A stretch of 64,000 nucleotides of DNA, taken from positions 744,001 to 808,000 of the forward strand of contig NZ_CP046128.1 of assembly GCF_038738535.1 (NCBI RefSeq), in the 5' to 3' direction. The translations under genes and the position numbers were made by a program. A model generated the notes under the pieces. The model was given only the letters and a program-made list of their open reading frames with translations. It did not search any database and was not told the origin of the DNA. This document shows positions 8,108-15,930 of the stretch, piece after piece (the first letter of the stretch is position 1; every line of letters starts with the position of its first letter). The stretch comes from Bacillus pumilus (lineage in GTDB: Bacteria; Bacillota; Bacilli; Bacillales; Bacillaceae).

Positions 8108-9472
8108 ATGGTGTTTCAGTTTTTTCAAAAGCTAGGCAAATCATTTATGCTTCCAATCGCTGTGCTTCCGGCAGCAGGGATTATTTTGGCTATTGGGCGG
8201 GAGGATGTATTCGATATCCCGTTTATTCATGCGGCAGGGAATGCTATTTTTGCAAACTTGGCTTTAATTTTTGCAATGGGTATAGCGATCGGCATTGCAA
8301 AGGATGGTAATGGGGCAGCGGCATTATCAGGTGCGATCTCTTATTTTATTTTATCAGCTGGTACAACGTCGATTAATTCAACGAACAATATGGGGGTATT
8401 GGGCGGTATTTTATGCGGGCTATTGGCAGGGTATGTGTACAATCGCTTCAAGGATACAAAACTGCCGGAATACTTAGGGTTCTTTAGCGGAAGACGGCTT
8501 GTGCCCATTATGACCGCACTTTTCACCATTCTATTAGCAGCCGTTTTCGGATATGTATGGCCTCCGATTCAAAGCGGGATCAATGGTTTAGGGGAATGGA
8601 TTTTAAGTCTTGGTGCGACGGGTGCAGGGCTGTTTGGTTTCTTTAACCGATTGCTCATTCCATTAGGGCTTCATCATGTGCTGAATAACTTATTTTGGTT
8701 TCAATTCGGGGAATTCAGCGGGGCAACAGGGGATCTAGCTCGATTCTTTAAAGGAGATCCAAGTGCGGGTGTCTTTATGACCGGGTTCTTCCCAGTGATG
8801 ATGTTCGGTCTGCCAGCGGCATGTCTAGCCATGATTGTGACCGCAAAGCCTGAAAAGCGAAAAGCTACAGCTGGCTTGATGATTGGGATGGCGCTTACGT
8901 CATTTATTACAGGGATCACTGAACCAATTGAATTTTCATTTATGTTTTTATCTCCACTCTTATATGGTGTCCATGCTGTGCTAACAGGTCTTTCGCTCTT
9001 TATTGTGAACACCATTGGAATTCATAGCGGCTTCGCCTTTTCAGCAGGAGCGATTGATTACGTTTTAAGCTTTGGCATCGCACAAAAACCACTCATGCTG
9101 CTCGGAGTTGGGGTGCTTTATGGCATTGTGTACTTTGTCGTTTTCTATTTCCTCATTAAACTGTTAAAGCTCAAAACACCAGGCAGGGAAGATGATGACA
9201 TTGAAGATATTGCAGCCGATGATACGAAGACGGCAGGTGCGAGTATGCTTGTAGAGGGACTTGGCGGCAAAGACAATATCACCACGATTGATCATTGTGC
9301 CACTCGTCTACGTTTAACAGTAGAAGATACACATTTATTAAATGAAGGCACATTGAAAAAAGCAGGTGCCAAAGGGGTACTGACTTCAGGGAAAACCTCC
9401 GTACAAATCATCATTGGAACGAATGTAGAATTTGTCGCAGATGATCTCCGCAAGGAAGTCGATCGAGATTGA
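8108..9472 (+). CDS. nagP: PTS N-acetylglucosamine permease, EIICB
   Basis: A 454-residue membrane permease that takes up and phosphorylates N-acetylglucosamine. Seen: N-terminal EIIC domain (residues ~1-360; FMLPIAVLPAAGIIL, the substrate motif GITEPIEFSFMFLSP) and C-terminal EIIB domain (~375-454) with the phospho-Cys in DHCATRLRL (Cys397). There is no EIIA domain, so it must use another protein's EIIA. Start chosen at ATG after GGGGGAGAAGGC. In B. subtilis nagP (yflF) lies between map and ltaS; here DUF817, DoxX and DUF4309 genes have been added. Preceded by a NagR-like operator. Glucosamine specificity cannot be excluded. Confidence 0.9.
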   Translation: MVFQFFQKLGKSFMLPIAVLPAAGIILAIGREDVFDIPFIHAAGNAIFANLALIFAMGIAIGIAKDGNGAAALSGAISYFILSAGTTSINSTNNMGVLGGILCGLLAGYVYNRFKDTKLPEYLGFFSGRRLVPIMTALFTILLAAVFGYVWPPIQSGINGLGEWILSLGATGAGLFGFFNRLLIPLGLHHVLNNLFWFQFGEFSGATGDLARFFKGDPSAGVFMTGFFPVMMFGLPAACLAMIVTAKPEKRKATAGLMIGMALTSFITGITEPIEFSFMFLSPLLYGVHAVLTGLSLFIVNTIGIHSGFAFSAGAIDYVLSFGIAQKPLMLLGVGVLYGIVYFVVFYFLIKLLKLKTPGREDDDIEDIAADDTKTAGASMLVEGLGGKDNITTIDHCATRLRLTVEDTHLLNEGTLKKAGAKGVLTSGKTSVQIIIGTNVEFVADDLRKEVDRD

Positions 9473-9476
9473 AAAA

Positions 9477-9513
9477 AGCGTTCAGCCAGGTCAAATGGGC
9501 TGAACGTTTTTTT
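9477..9513. terminator. Bidirectional terminator after nagP
   Basis: CGTTCAGCC/GGCTGAACG (9479-9487, 9498-9506) then seven T. A-run on the left side; it overlaps the end of the convergent DUF817 gene. Confidence 0.85.
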
Positions 9514-10249
9514 GTTTGCGCTGTTCGATCACCAGCACAATACTGATTACAACAAGTAAAAACCAAGAACTGATTTTCCCAAGATGTACGAGAGACCAAG
9601 CGTGCTGTTGATTTGGATATTGCCATGCTCCTAAAAAGGTGGTGACATTTTCGGCAATCCAAATGAAGAAACCAATCAGCAGAAATGAGACGACAAGCGG
9701 CATTCGAAAGGTAGAAGAGCCAACCTGAAACGAGACGGACGTTTTTCGAAACACGACAACAAGCAGCAATGTCAGCCACCACCTGAGATCATAGAGCCAA
9801 TGATGCGTAAAGAAATTGAGATAAATGCACAAACTGATCCCGATTGAAAAAAACGGATGGGGCCATGAAGCCATCTGCACTTGAAGTCGGGACAGGGCCT
9901 GATAAATATAGCTTGCTACACTCGCATACATAAACCCGCTATAGAGCGGAACCCCAAAGACCTTCGTATAAGCTTCTTCAGGATAGGACCAAGAACCCAT
10001 ATGTACTTTATACATTTCTAAGCCAATTCCAATGAGGTGAAATAGACAAATCACCTTCAGTTCATTCAATGTCTCCAGCCGAAGCGTCAGCATGAGAATC
10101 TGTGCCAGGAGGCAAAGCAGTAGAATGAAATCATACCGGTGAAGAAAAGGAATAGCCACCATCTTTGATAGGGCAAGCGCCGCAAAGATCATGACAGGGA
10201 ATAGACACGACATCGCCTGTAAGTAAGCAAAATGGAATAATGTTTTCAT
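9491..10249 (-). CDS. DUF817 family integral membrane protein (YoaT-like)
   Basis: A 252-residue polytopic membrane protein of family DUF817, represented in B. subtilis by YoaT. Seen: seven or eight hydrophobic segments and the conserved acidic/aromatic stretches FHLIGIGLEMYKVHMGSWSYPEEA, FGVPLYSGFMYASV and WIAENVTTFLGAWQYPNQ. No catalytic family is recognised. The start ATG at 10249 follows AAGGGG at ~10 nt. It overlaps the nagP terminator and is divergent from the DoxX gene. Function unknown. Confidence 0.82.
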   Translation of the reverse strand: MKTLFHFAYLQAMSCLFPVMIFAALALSKMVAIPFLHRYDFILLLCLLAQILMLTLRLETLNELKVICLFHLIGIGLEMYKVHMGSWSYPEEAYTKVFGVPLYSGFMYASVASYIYQALSRLQVQMASWPHPFFSIGISLCIYLNFFTHHWLYDLRWWLTLLLVVVFRKTSVSFQVGSSTFRMPLVVSFLLIGFFIWIAENVTTFLGAWQYPNQQHAWSLVHLGKISSWFLLVVISIVLVIEQRKQKNVQPI

Positions 10250-10317
10250 ACAAAGTTAAACCCCTTCTTATTGTCTGAAATGACTTAGACGGTTTTAGCA
10301 AGGGAAAAGTTTACCTC

Positions 10318-10354
10318 ACATAGATATTCATGAACAATTTGTGAATATCTATGT
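10318..10354. promoter_or_regulatory. 13-bp perfect inverted repeat upstream of DoxX gene
   Basis: ACATAGATATTCA (10318-10330) and its exact inverse (10342-10354) around an 11-nt loop, in the divergent region between the DUF817 and DoxX genes. It has no T-run, so it is more likely an operator or RNA hairpin than a terminator. It abuts the TGTGA box at 10352. Confidence 0.55.
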
Positions 10355-10422
10355 GAAAAAGATCACAAATTAGAAACGGCATAGTATAATAAGATCATAA
10401 AGAGAATGTGAAATATTTCACA
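10352..10422 (+). promoter_or_regulatory. DoxX promoter with two TGTGA-N6-TCACA boxes
   Basis: Box 1, TGTGAAAAAGATCACA, is at 10352-10367; box 2, TGTGAAATATTTCACA, is at 10407-10422. Both fit the Fnr/Crp consensus TGTGA-N6-TCACA. A TATAAT -10 lies at 10385-10390, which puts box 1 near -40, the position for Fnr activation, and box 2 near +15, a repressor position. Box 2 also fits most of the Rex pattern TTGTGAA-N4-TTCACAA. This predicts oxygen- or redox-dependent control. Confidence 0.65.
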
Positions 10423-10444
10423 TAAATTAAAAGGAGGCATCATC

Positions 10445-10948
10445 ATGTTTACAAAATTCTTACAAACGAATGTATGGGCAGCGGTTATCCTTTTGGCAGC
10501 AAGACTTTATATCGGATGGACTTGGCTGACATCTGGTATAGGAAAACTAACAGGCGGATTCGATGCATCAGGATATTTACAATTTGCGATAGCTGAACCT
10601 GTTGTCAAAGATGGCCATTTAGTGTATCCGTTCTATGTATGGTTTTTAGAAAATGTCGCTTTGCCGAATGCGGGACTATTCAGTGCCATGGTCATGTGGG
10701 GAGAAATCTTAGTAGGTCTAGGATTAATCGTTGGATTGTTCACAACAACTGCAGCCTTTTTCGGAAGCGTGATGAATGTCTCTTTCTTACTAGCTGGTAC
10801 CGTCTCTGTCAACCCGCTTCTCTTGCTCATTGCCATCGTCATCATGGCAGCGAAAGGGAATGCAGGCAAATTTGGACTTGATTATGTCGCAGGTCCAGTC
10901 TTGAAACGAACAATGAAAAGAAAGCCGCATTTAGAAGTGGCTTCATAA
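10445..10948 (+). CDS. DoxX family membrane protein
   Basis: A 167-residue membrane protein of the DoxX family (quinol-oxidase subunit-like proteins; many have unknown function or act in redox homeostasis). Seen: four hydrophobic helices, the N-terminal motif LLAARLYIGWTWLTSGIGKL, and GEILVGLGLIVGLFT in the third helix. ATG start with AAAGGAGG 7-8 nt upstream. Single-gene unit with its own promoter and terminator. The two Fnr/Rex-type boxes ahead of it suggest expression under low oxygen or altered NADH/NAD+ ratio, which is inference. Confidence 0.85.
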   Translation: MFTKFLQTNVWAAVILLAARLYIGWTWLTSGIGKLTGGFDASGYLQFAIAEPVVKDGHLVYPFYVWFLENVALPNAGLFSAMVMWGEILVGLGLIVGLFTTTAAFFGSVMNVSFLLAGTVSVNPLLLLIAIVIMAAKGNAGKFGLDYVAGPVLKRTMKRKPHLEVAS

Positions 10949-10954
10949 TAAAGA

Positions 10955-10992
10955 AAAAGCATCCTGAGCTTCTGCTCAGGATGCTTTTTTAT
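10955..10992. terminator. Bidirectional terminator between DoxX and DUF4309 genes
   Basis: AGCATCCTGAGC and its inverse (10958-10969, 10974-10985) around TTCT, then six T; five A precede it for the opposite direction. Confidence 0.88.
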
Positions 10993-11580
10993 TTAGGAAT
11001 CGGCTTTCATCAGGTTAATATGCAGGACGGTGAGTTTATGCTGATTTATATCTGGGTCATGGCCGACGATAAATTCAAGCTCATAATCTCCAGTTCGATA
11101 CACGTATTTTTTCTCTTTTGTCTGAGAGATGGTGCTGACCGAATCCGCTGGTCCAAGTTGTTTCTTTAATAGGGAAGGGGTCATCCCGCCGATATTCGTT
11201 TCTTTTTCTACATTTGTACCGAAATAACGGATTTCGTCAATTTTGCCTTTTGCATCATAATGAAAAGCAAATCCCGGATTCCCCATTTCAGCATGATACA
11301 AATCAAAGCTGCTGTGACCTGTTTCTGGATATGGATTTCCTAGTTTATGATGAACGTCTTTTTTTGTTTGAACACCAATTTTTAGTCCTTCTGCATAGTA
11401 CGGCATTTGTCCTTTATGTGCCAGCTCATACACGTTGTTTAATGTGTTTTTCGGACCTTGAGGAACGGATTGTTCTACTGCTGTTTTGGTCATGGCGTGT
11501 GCTGAGACCGCAGGGCTGAAACCAATTAGGGCGGACGAAGCGAGTGAAGCAGTCACGACAAAAGCGGTTGTTTTTTTCAA
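10993..11580 (-). CDS. Secreted DUF4309 protein (YjgB-like)
   Basis: A 195-residue exported protein. Seen: signal peptide in residues 1-28 (MKKTTAF, hydrophobic core, cleavage near VSAHA) followed by one DUF4309 domain (~45-190) with GLKIGVQTKKDVHHKLGNP, GHSSFDLYHAEMGNPGFAFHYD and KKQLGPADSV. This resembles B. subtilis YjgB, an extracellular or matrix-associated protein of unknown biochemistry. The start is TTG, with GGAGGG 7 nt upstream. Convergent with the DoxX gene and upstream of ltaS transcription only by position. Confidence 0.82.
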   Translation of the reverse strand: MKKTTAFVVTASLASSALIGFSPAVSAHAMTKTAVEQSVPQGPKNTLNNVYELAHKGQMPYYAEGLKIGVQTKKDVHHKLGNPYPETGHSSFDLYHAEMGNPGFAFHYDAKGKIDEIRYFGTNVEKETNIGGMTPSLLKKQLGPADSVSTISQTKEKKYVYRTGDYELEFIVGHDPDINQHKLTVLHINLMKADS

Positions 11581-11632
11581 GATAAATCCCTCCTTCTTCT
11601 TTCTATACCCGGTGCAATAGCGGTCAAACGTG

Positions 11633-11669
11633 AAAAGAACCAGCTGATCAGGGATCGGCTGGTTCTTAA
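11633..11669 (-). terminator. Terminator after ltaS
   Basis: AAGAACCAGC/GCTGGTTCTT with a 13-nt loop; weak T-run (CTTTTC) on the minus strand. Confidence 0.65.
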
Positions 11670-11679
11670 AATGAGAAAG

Positions 11680-13662
11680 TTATTTTGATGAAGAGCTGGA
11701 TTCATCTTTGGCGGAAGAGGAATCTTCTTCATCCTGTACTTTCTTTGTATAGTCATATTGATTGCGGTCAATCGGTGTAAAGCCTTTAGGCATGTAGAAA
11801 CGGAGTAAATCTTCGGTGACGATCTTATCAGATGTCTCCAGCATCTTTTTCACCGTTTCATTTTCTTGTGATGCTTTATCAGTCGGCTCAATTTTCTCGC
11901 CTGTTTTGTTGCTGTAATAGTTATTGCCTACTTTTGTGTAGTCCTTAGAGACGAAGTCACCGTTTCTAAATGGCACAAGCTCTTTGAAGTTCTTCGATAA
12001 GATATCAGAACCAGACATTAAATAGTTCTTCGTATCATCGCCGAGCAGGTGCAGAAGGGTTGGTGCGATATCGACTTCTCCAGAGTATTTATGAATCTGT
12101 CCGCCTTTTACCCCTGGTACATGAATAAAGAGCGGCACACGCATGAGCTGCGCATTTTCATAATCTCCGATTTTTTGTCCTGTCACTTTTTCCATCGCTT
12201 CATTGTGATTTTCAGAAATGCCGTAATGGTCTCCGTACATAATGACGACTGTATTGTCATAGAGACCTGATTTTTTCAAGTCGTTGAAGAACTGTTCAAT
12301 GGCTTCATCTAAATAATGAGCCGATTGGAAATAGTTATTGACGACAGAGTCTCCGAAGTCACCAGGTTCGAAATCGGTATCACCTTCATCCATTCCAAAT
12401 GGGAAATGGTTCGATAACGTAATGAATTTCGAATAAAACGGCTGCTTCAAGTTTTCGAGCATTGGCATGGATTCTTTGAAGAAAGGTTTGTCTTTCAGCC
12501 CATAGTTCTTCGTATCTTGCTCATTCATATCGTAGTACTCAGAATCGTAAAATCTGTCATATCCAAACGACTTAAACATTTCATTACGGTTCCAGAAGGT
12601 TTTCGTATTGCCGTGGAATTCTGCTGACGTGTATTGATCCTTCTTCAAGATGCCAGGAAGTGCTTGATACGTGTTTTGCGCTTTGTTAATAAAAACAGAG
12701 CCCTGTGATAATGGGAATAGCCCAGTATCCATCATAAATTCAGCATCAGACGTCTTTCCTTGTCCTGTTTGATGGAAGAAGTTATCAAAGTAAAACGTTT
12801 GGTTGTCGTGTGCCAATGAATTAAGGAATGGCGTCACTTCTTTTCCGTTTACTTTGTAATCAATGACAAAGTTTTGCAGAGATTCAAGAGAAATGGTGAT
12901 CACGTTCATGCCTTTCGCTTTCCCGTAATACGCCGGGTTAGGATCAGCGCTGTTCGCTTTTAAATAGTTCTCTACATCTGTCACGTCATTTGAATTTGCC
13001 AGAGCACGCTGGCTGTTTGATTTCACATTTTGAATGGCATCAAACACAGTAAAATTATAAGCACCTAAATATTTAACTAAATAATTGCGGTCAAACGATC
13101 TTGATAAAAGCTCTGGTCGATCAATCTCTGCGGCGACTAAGTTCATCACAAAGATCACAACAGAGGACACAAGGACGAGTCTAAACGATTTTGACTTTTG
13201 AACAGGTACAGTAGCTGTACTTGTTTGCTGCTGCTTTTTCATGCGGACTGCGAGTACGATCAAAATGATTGTATCCATAAAGTAAAACATATCAGTCCAA
13301 CGCATGAGTGAAAATGCACTATCACCTAATTGTCCGCCATTCGTTCCTGCCTGCATCACGGTAGGCAGCGTGATAAAGTCATTGAAGAATCGATAGTACA
13401 CGATGTTTGCGTATAGTAAAAAAGACATGAAAAAATGAATCACAATGATAGCGGCAGGCTGCCATTTTTTCTTGAACAATAAAGCAAAGCCAAGAAAGAA
13501 CAAGCTGGAGCTAATAGGATTCACGAAAAGCAAAATATGCTGAAGCACATTTGATATACCAAGTTTAAATTCAATTAAATACGCTGAATACGTTTTGAGC
13601 CAAAGTAAGATGGCTGCAATAACAAAGAAGCCGAGGCCTCGTTTTTGAATAAATGTTTTCAT
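11680..13662 (-). CDS. ltaS: Lipoteichoic acid synthase
   Basis: A 660-residue polyglycerolphosphate LTA synthase that moves glycerophosphate from phosphatidylglycerol onto the lipid anchor outside the membrane. Seen: five N-terminal membrane helices (~10-200) and an extracellular sulfatase-like domain (~245-620) with catalytic Thr in FHQTGQGKTSDAEF (~residue 300), metal-site regions ISLESLQNF and MYGDHYGIS, and NHFPFG. The C-terminal tail is Ser/Asp/Glu-rich. Start chosen at MKTFIQKRG, where GGAGTG precedes; the longer frame upstream has no ribosome site. It is the YflE orthologue; paralogues such as YfnI are expected elsewhere. Sequence matches the LtaS type by its location beside nagP/map. 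Confidence 0.94.
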   Translation of the reverse strand: MKTFIQKRGLGFFVIAAILLWLKTYSAYLIEFKLGISNVLQHILLFVNPISSSLFFLGFALLFKKKWQPAAIIVIHFFMSFLLYANIVYYRFFNDFITLPTVMQAGTNGGQLGDSAFSLMRWTDMFYFMDTIILIVLAVRMKKQQQTSTATVPVQKSKSFRLVLVSSVVIFVMNLVAAEIDRPELLSRSFDRNYLVKYLGAYNFTVFDAIQNVKSNSQRALANSNDVTDVENYLKANSADPNPAYYGKAKGMNVITISLESLQNFVIDYKVNGKEVTPFLNSLAHDNQTFYFDNFFHQTGQGKTSDAEFMMDTGLFPLSQGSVFINKAQNTYQALPGILKKDQYTSAEFHGNTKTFWNRNEMFKSFGYDRFYDSEYYDMNEQDTKNYGLKDKPFFKESMPMLENLKQPFYSKFITLSNHFPFGMDEGDTDFEPGDFGDSVVNNYFQSAHYLDEAIEQFFNDLKKSGLYDNTVVIMYGDHYGISENHNEAMEKVTGQKIGDYENAQLMRVPLFIHVPGVKGGQIHKYSGEVDIAPTLLHLLGDDTKNYLMSGSDILSKNFKELVPFRNGDFVSKDYTKVGNNYYSNKTGEKIEPTDKASQENETVKKMLETSDKIVTEDLLRFYMPKGFTPIDRNQYDYTKKVQDEEDSSSAKDESSSSSK

Positions 13663-14031
13663 AAAAACACTCCTTTTCTCCGATACACGGAAGAGGCGGA
13701 ACGAAAGAAAACGAACCATTAGAATATACCATGAAATGCTCAAATAGAAAAGTGTTAACCGGAGAAGAGCGTCAGCAGCCTGTCCGAGCAATAAAAGGGA
13801 AGAAAACGAAAATATTCGCTCTTCGAAAAACTTTTTATGAAATTCATCCTATTATTAACAGAAAATTCAGCAATTTCCCAGTTGCTATATCAATAAAACA
13901 GGTAAAAAGACACAAGCCTAAAGAATTAATTTGGTTTCTACAATGATGATTTAGAGAGTATTTCCAGTGTTTCTTAATGTTTATGCAGGTTAAGTAAAAA
14001 AAATGAGAAAAAGAATGGAGGAGGAACATGG
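13663..14031. other. Intergenic region, ltaS promoter side
   Basis: About 370 bp between ltaS and a small ORF. AT-rich, especially after 13850. A rightward open frame at 13731-13946 has no ribosome site and a composition unlike a gene. I see no clear promoter or hairpin that I can assign. Confidence 0.5.
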
Positions 14032-14145
14032 ATGAAATTTCCTTCTATGAGATATATCAATATATTTTTTTGTTTCATCAACATAATGTTTTCGATGTGT
14101 TTTGTAAGGGTTTTATTTATTTTGATGAATGAACAAATTATCTAA
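14032..14145 (+). CDS. Candidate small hydrophobic peptide gene
   Basis: A 37-residue frame starting MKFPSMRYINIFFCFINIMF and ending NEQII, with one long hydrophobic segment and two Cys. Its ATG lies 7 nt after an excellent Shine-Dalgarno, GGAGGAGG, in a gap with no other gene. A second ATG at 14028 in another frame would give a 34-residue peptide (MDEISFYEIYQ...), closer to the ribosome site. Which, if either, is translated is unclear. Could be a membrane peptide or a leader for the decarboxylase gene 96 bp downstream. No known family. Confidence 0.35.
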   Translation: MKFPSMRYINIFFCFINIMFSMCFVRVLFILMNEQII

Positions 14146-14240
14146 ATATACTTAAGTGAACATTTCGAGACTATAAACTTTTAAATTGGGGTCGATATAG
14201 ACTTTGACAGGAAATCTTCCATTGAAAGGATTGATAGTAT

Positions 14241-15899
14241 ATGACTGTACGAGCAGAGAACCTCGTTCAGAACTGGTTTCCGAGTGAGGACGGAAATGCA
14301 GCAGAGCGTAAAGAACTCATCAAATTGATGGAGCAGATTGTTTCAGGGGTCGATCATCTGAAAGATCCGAACCGTGCACACCTAAAGGGTGAAAAGAATC
14401 GTGGAGAAGATTTTTACCAAAAGCTCACTGAAACAAGTCAAATTCCGGTGAACGGCCAACAAGCGGAACTTGTGAATGAAGAATTACTGAAGCTTTTACA
14501 TAACCATCCATACCACACAAAGTATTTCTTCACGAACATTTTGCCAATGGCAAGTACACCAGGAATTCTAGGCATGCTGACGGCCATGCTGGTAAATGGA
14601 AACAACCTATGGGATGTTTATGGACCAGCAGGAGCGGAAGCTGAGGTCAGAGTGGTCTCAATGATGTCTAAGCTCATCGGATATGATCCAAGTGTGAGCG
14701 GGGGATATACAACATGGGGAGGTCAGGGAGCCATTTTCTCAGGACTACGTTTAGCGATTGCAAAAGTTGCGCCGGAGTCACTACGGAAAGGTGTCCCGCA
14801 AAATCTTTATGCGTTTTGTTCTGATGCTGCACATTACAGCTTATTTAAGTCAATGGAAGCAACAGGACTTGGCACAGACAATTTGATCAGAATTAAGACG
14901 AATAAAGATCATTCGATGGATATGGAAGATTTGCGTTGTCAAATGGAACGTGTTGCACAAAATGGCGGAATTCCCGTTTATATTGTCGCAACAACCGGAA
15001 CAACAGATGCCATTGCAATTGATGATGTAAAAGGGGTACGTGAAACAGCAGAAGCCATTGCTGAGGAGTATGGTCTACAGGTGCCGCATATTCATGCGGA
15101 TTCAGCGCTCGGCGGATTTTTTGCTTTCTTTAATGAGTATGATGTAGCTGAAAACCCGCTGCAATTCTCATACGGTGTTCTTCGTATGCTAAAAGAAATC
15201 AAAGCGAAATTCCAGCATCTTTCTCTTGCTGACACGATGTGCTTTGACTTTCAAAAGCTCGGCCAAACACCTTACACATCTAGTTTATTCTTAGTGAAAA
15301 ATGCTGCTGACCTAAAGCGTTTAGATCTGGAAGAACAAGAGACACCATATGTTGGTCATAGAGGCTACGGCGAATACCATACGGGTTATACACTGGAATG
15401 CTCAAGAATGGGAAGCTCTATCAGTATGCTGAGTGTGCTGTTAACGTTTGGAATTGAAGGCTACCAGCGCTTGCTCGGTCAATTCCTAGAGGTGAACCTT
15501 GCCTTTAGAGAAGCACTCAGTCAAGAAATTCCGCAAGCTGAAGTCGTGAATGATGACAACGTCGGAATGGCTACATTATTTAGAATTTACCTAGACGGCT
15601 CACCGCGTTTTCAAGAAGAGATTTCAGGCGAAGCGACTGCAATGGAAATTGAGCGGAATAATGAATTGAACAAAATGCTGTTTGAAAAGCTTGGAGAGAA
15701 AAGAGACGAAATGTTCTTTGGCGATACAACGAAGTTTTTACTTGTAAATGCAAAAGAAGGACAAGAATTCTATCTAAGTGTTAGTAAGTTTTTTGTTATC
15801 TCACCTTATACGTTACCAGAGCATATCCCACATATCGTATCTTATTTAAAAGATGTGATCGCATCTGTTTGTGGACAATTTGAACATGTACATGCTTAA
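14241..15899 (+). CDS. PLP-dependent group II decarboxylase (DDC/GAD-like)
   Basis: A 552-residue fold-type I PLP enzyme of the group II amino-acid decarboxylase superfamily (glutamate, aromatic amino acid and related decarboxylases). Seen: glycine-rich GGYTTWGGQGAIFSGL for cofactor binding, FCSDAAHYSLFKS (His stacking on PLP), VATTGTTDAIAIDDV, HIHADSALGGFFAF (Asp binding the pyridine N), and the Schiff-base Lys in FDFQKLGQTPYTSSLFL (~residue 339). The usual DPHK box is replaced by DFQK, so the substrate cannot be named. Start ATG with GAAAGGATTG upstream. Only 31 bp, with no terminator, separate it from the chemoreceptor gene, so the two are probably one operon. Confidence 0.85.
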   Translation: MTVRAENLVQNWFPSEDGNAAERKELIKLMEQIVSGVDHLKDPNRAHLKGEKNRGEDFYQKLTETSQIPVNGQQAELVNEELLKLLHNHPYHTKYFFTNILPMASTPGILGMLTAMLVNGNNLWDVYGPAGAEAEVRVVSMMSKLIGYDPSVSGGYTTWGGQGAIFSGLRLAIAKVAPESLRKGVPQNLYAFCSDAAHYSLFKSMEATGLGTDNLIRIKTNKDHSMDMEDLRCQMERVAQNGGIPVYIVATTGTTDAIAIDDVKGVRETAEAIAEEYGLQVPHIHADSALGGFFAFFNEYDVAENPLQFSYGVLRMLKEIKAKFQHLSLADTMCFDFQKLGQTPYTSSLFLVKNAADLKRLDLEEQETPYVGHRGYGEYHTGYTLECSRMGSSISMLSVLLTFGIEGYQRLLGQFLEVNLAFREALSQEIPQAEVVNDDNVGMATLFRIYLDGSPRFQEEISGEATAMEIERNNELNKMLFEKLGEKRDEMFFGDTTKFLLVNAKEGQEFYLSVSKFFVISPYTLPEHIPHIVSYLKDVIASVCGQFEHVHA

Positions 15900-15930
15900 A
15901 TCAAATCTGAGAGTGGAGATGTAGGAAAAA

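Noticed and set aside
13731..13946. 71-codon rightward frame upstream of ltaS
   Set aside because: No ribosome site, random basic composition, overlaps the ltaS promoter region; judged non-coding.
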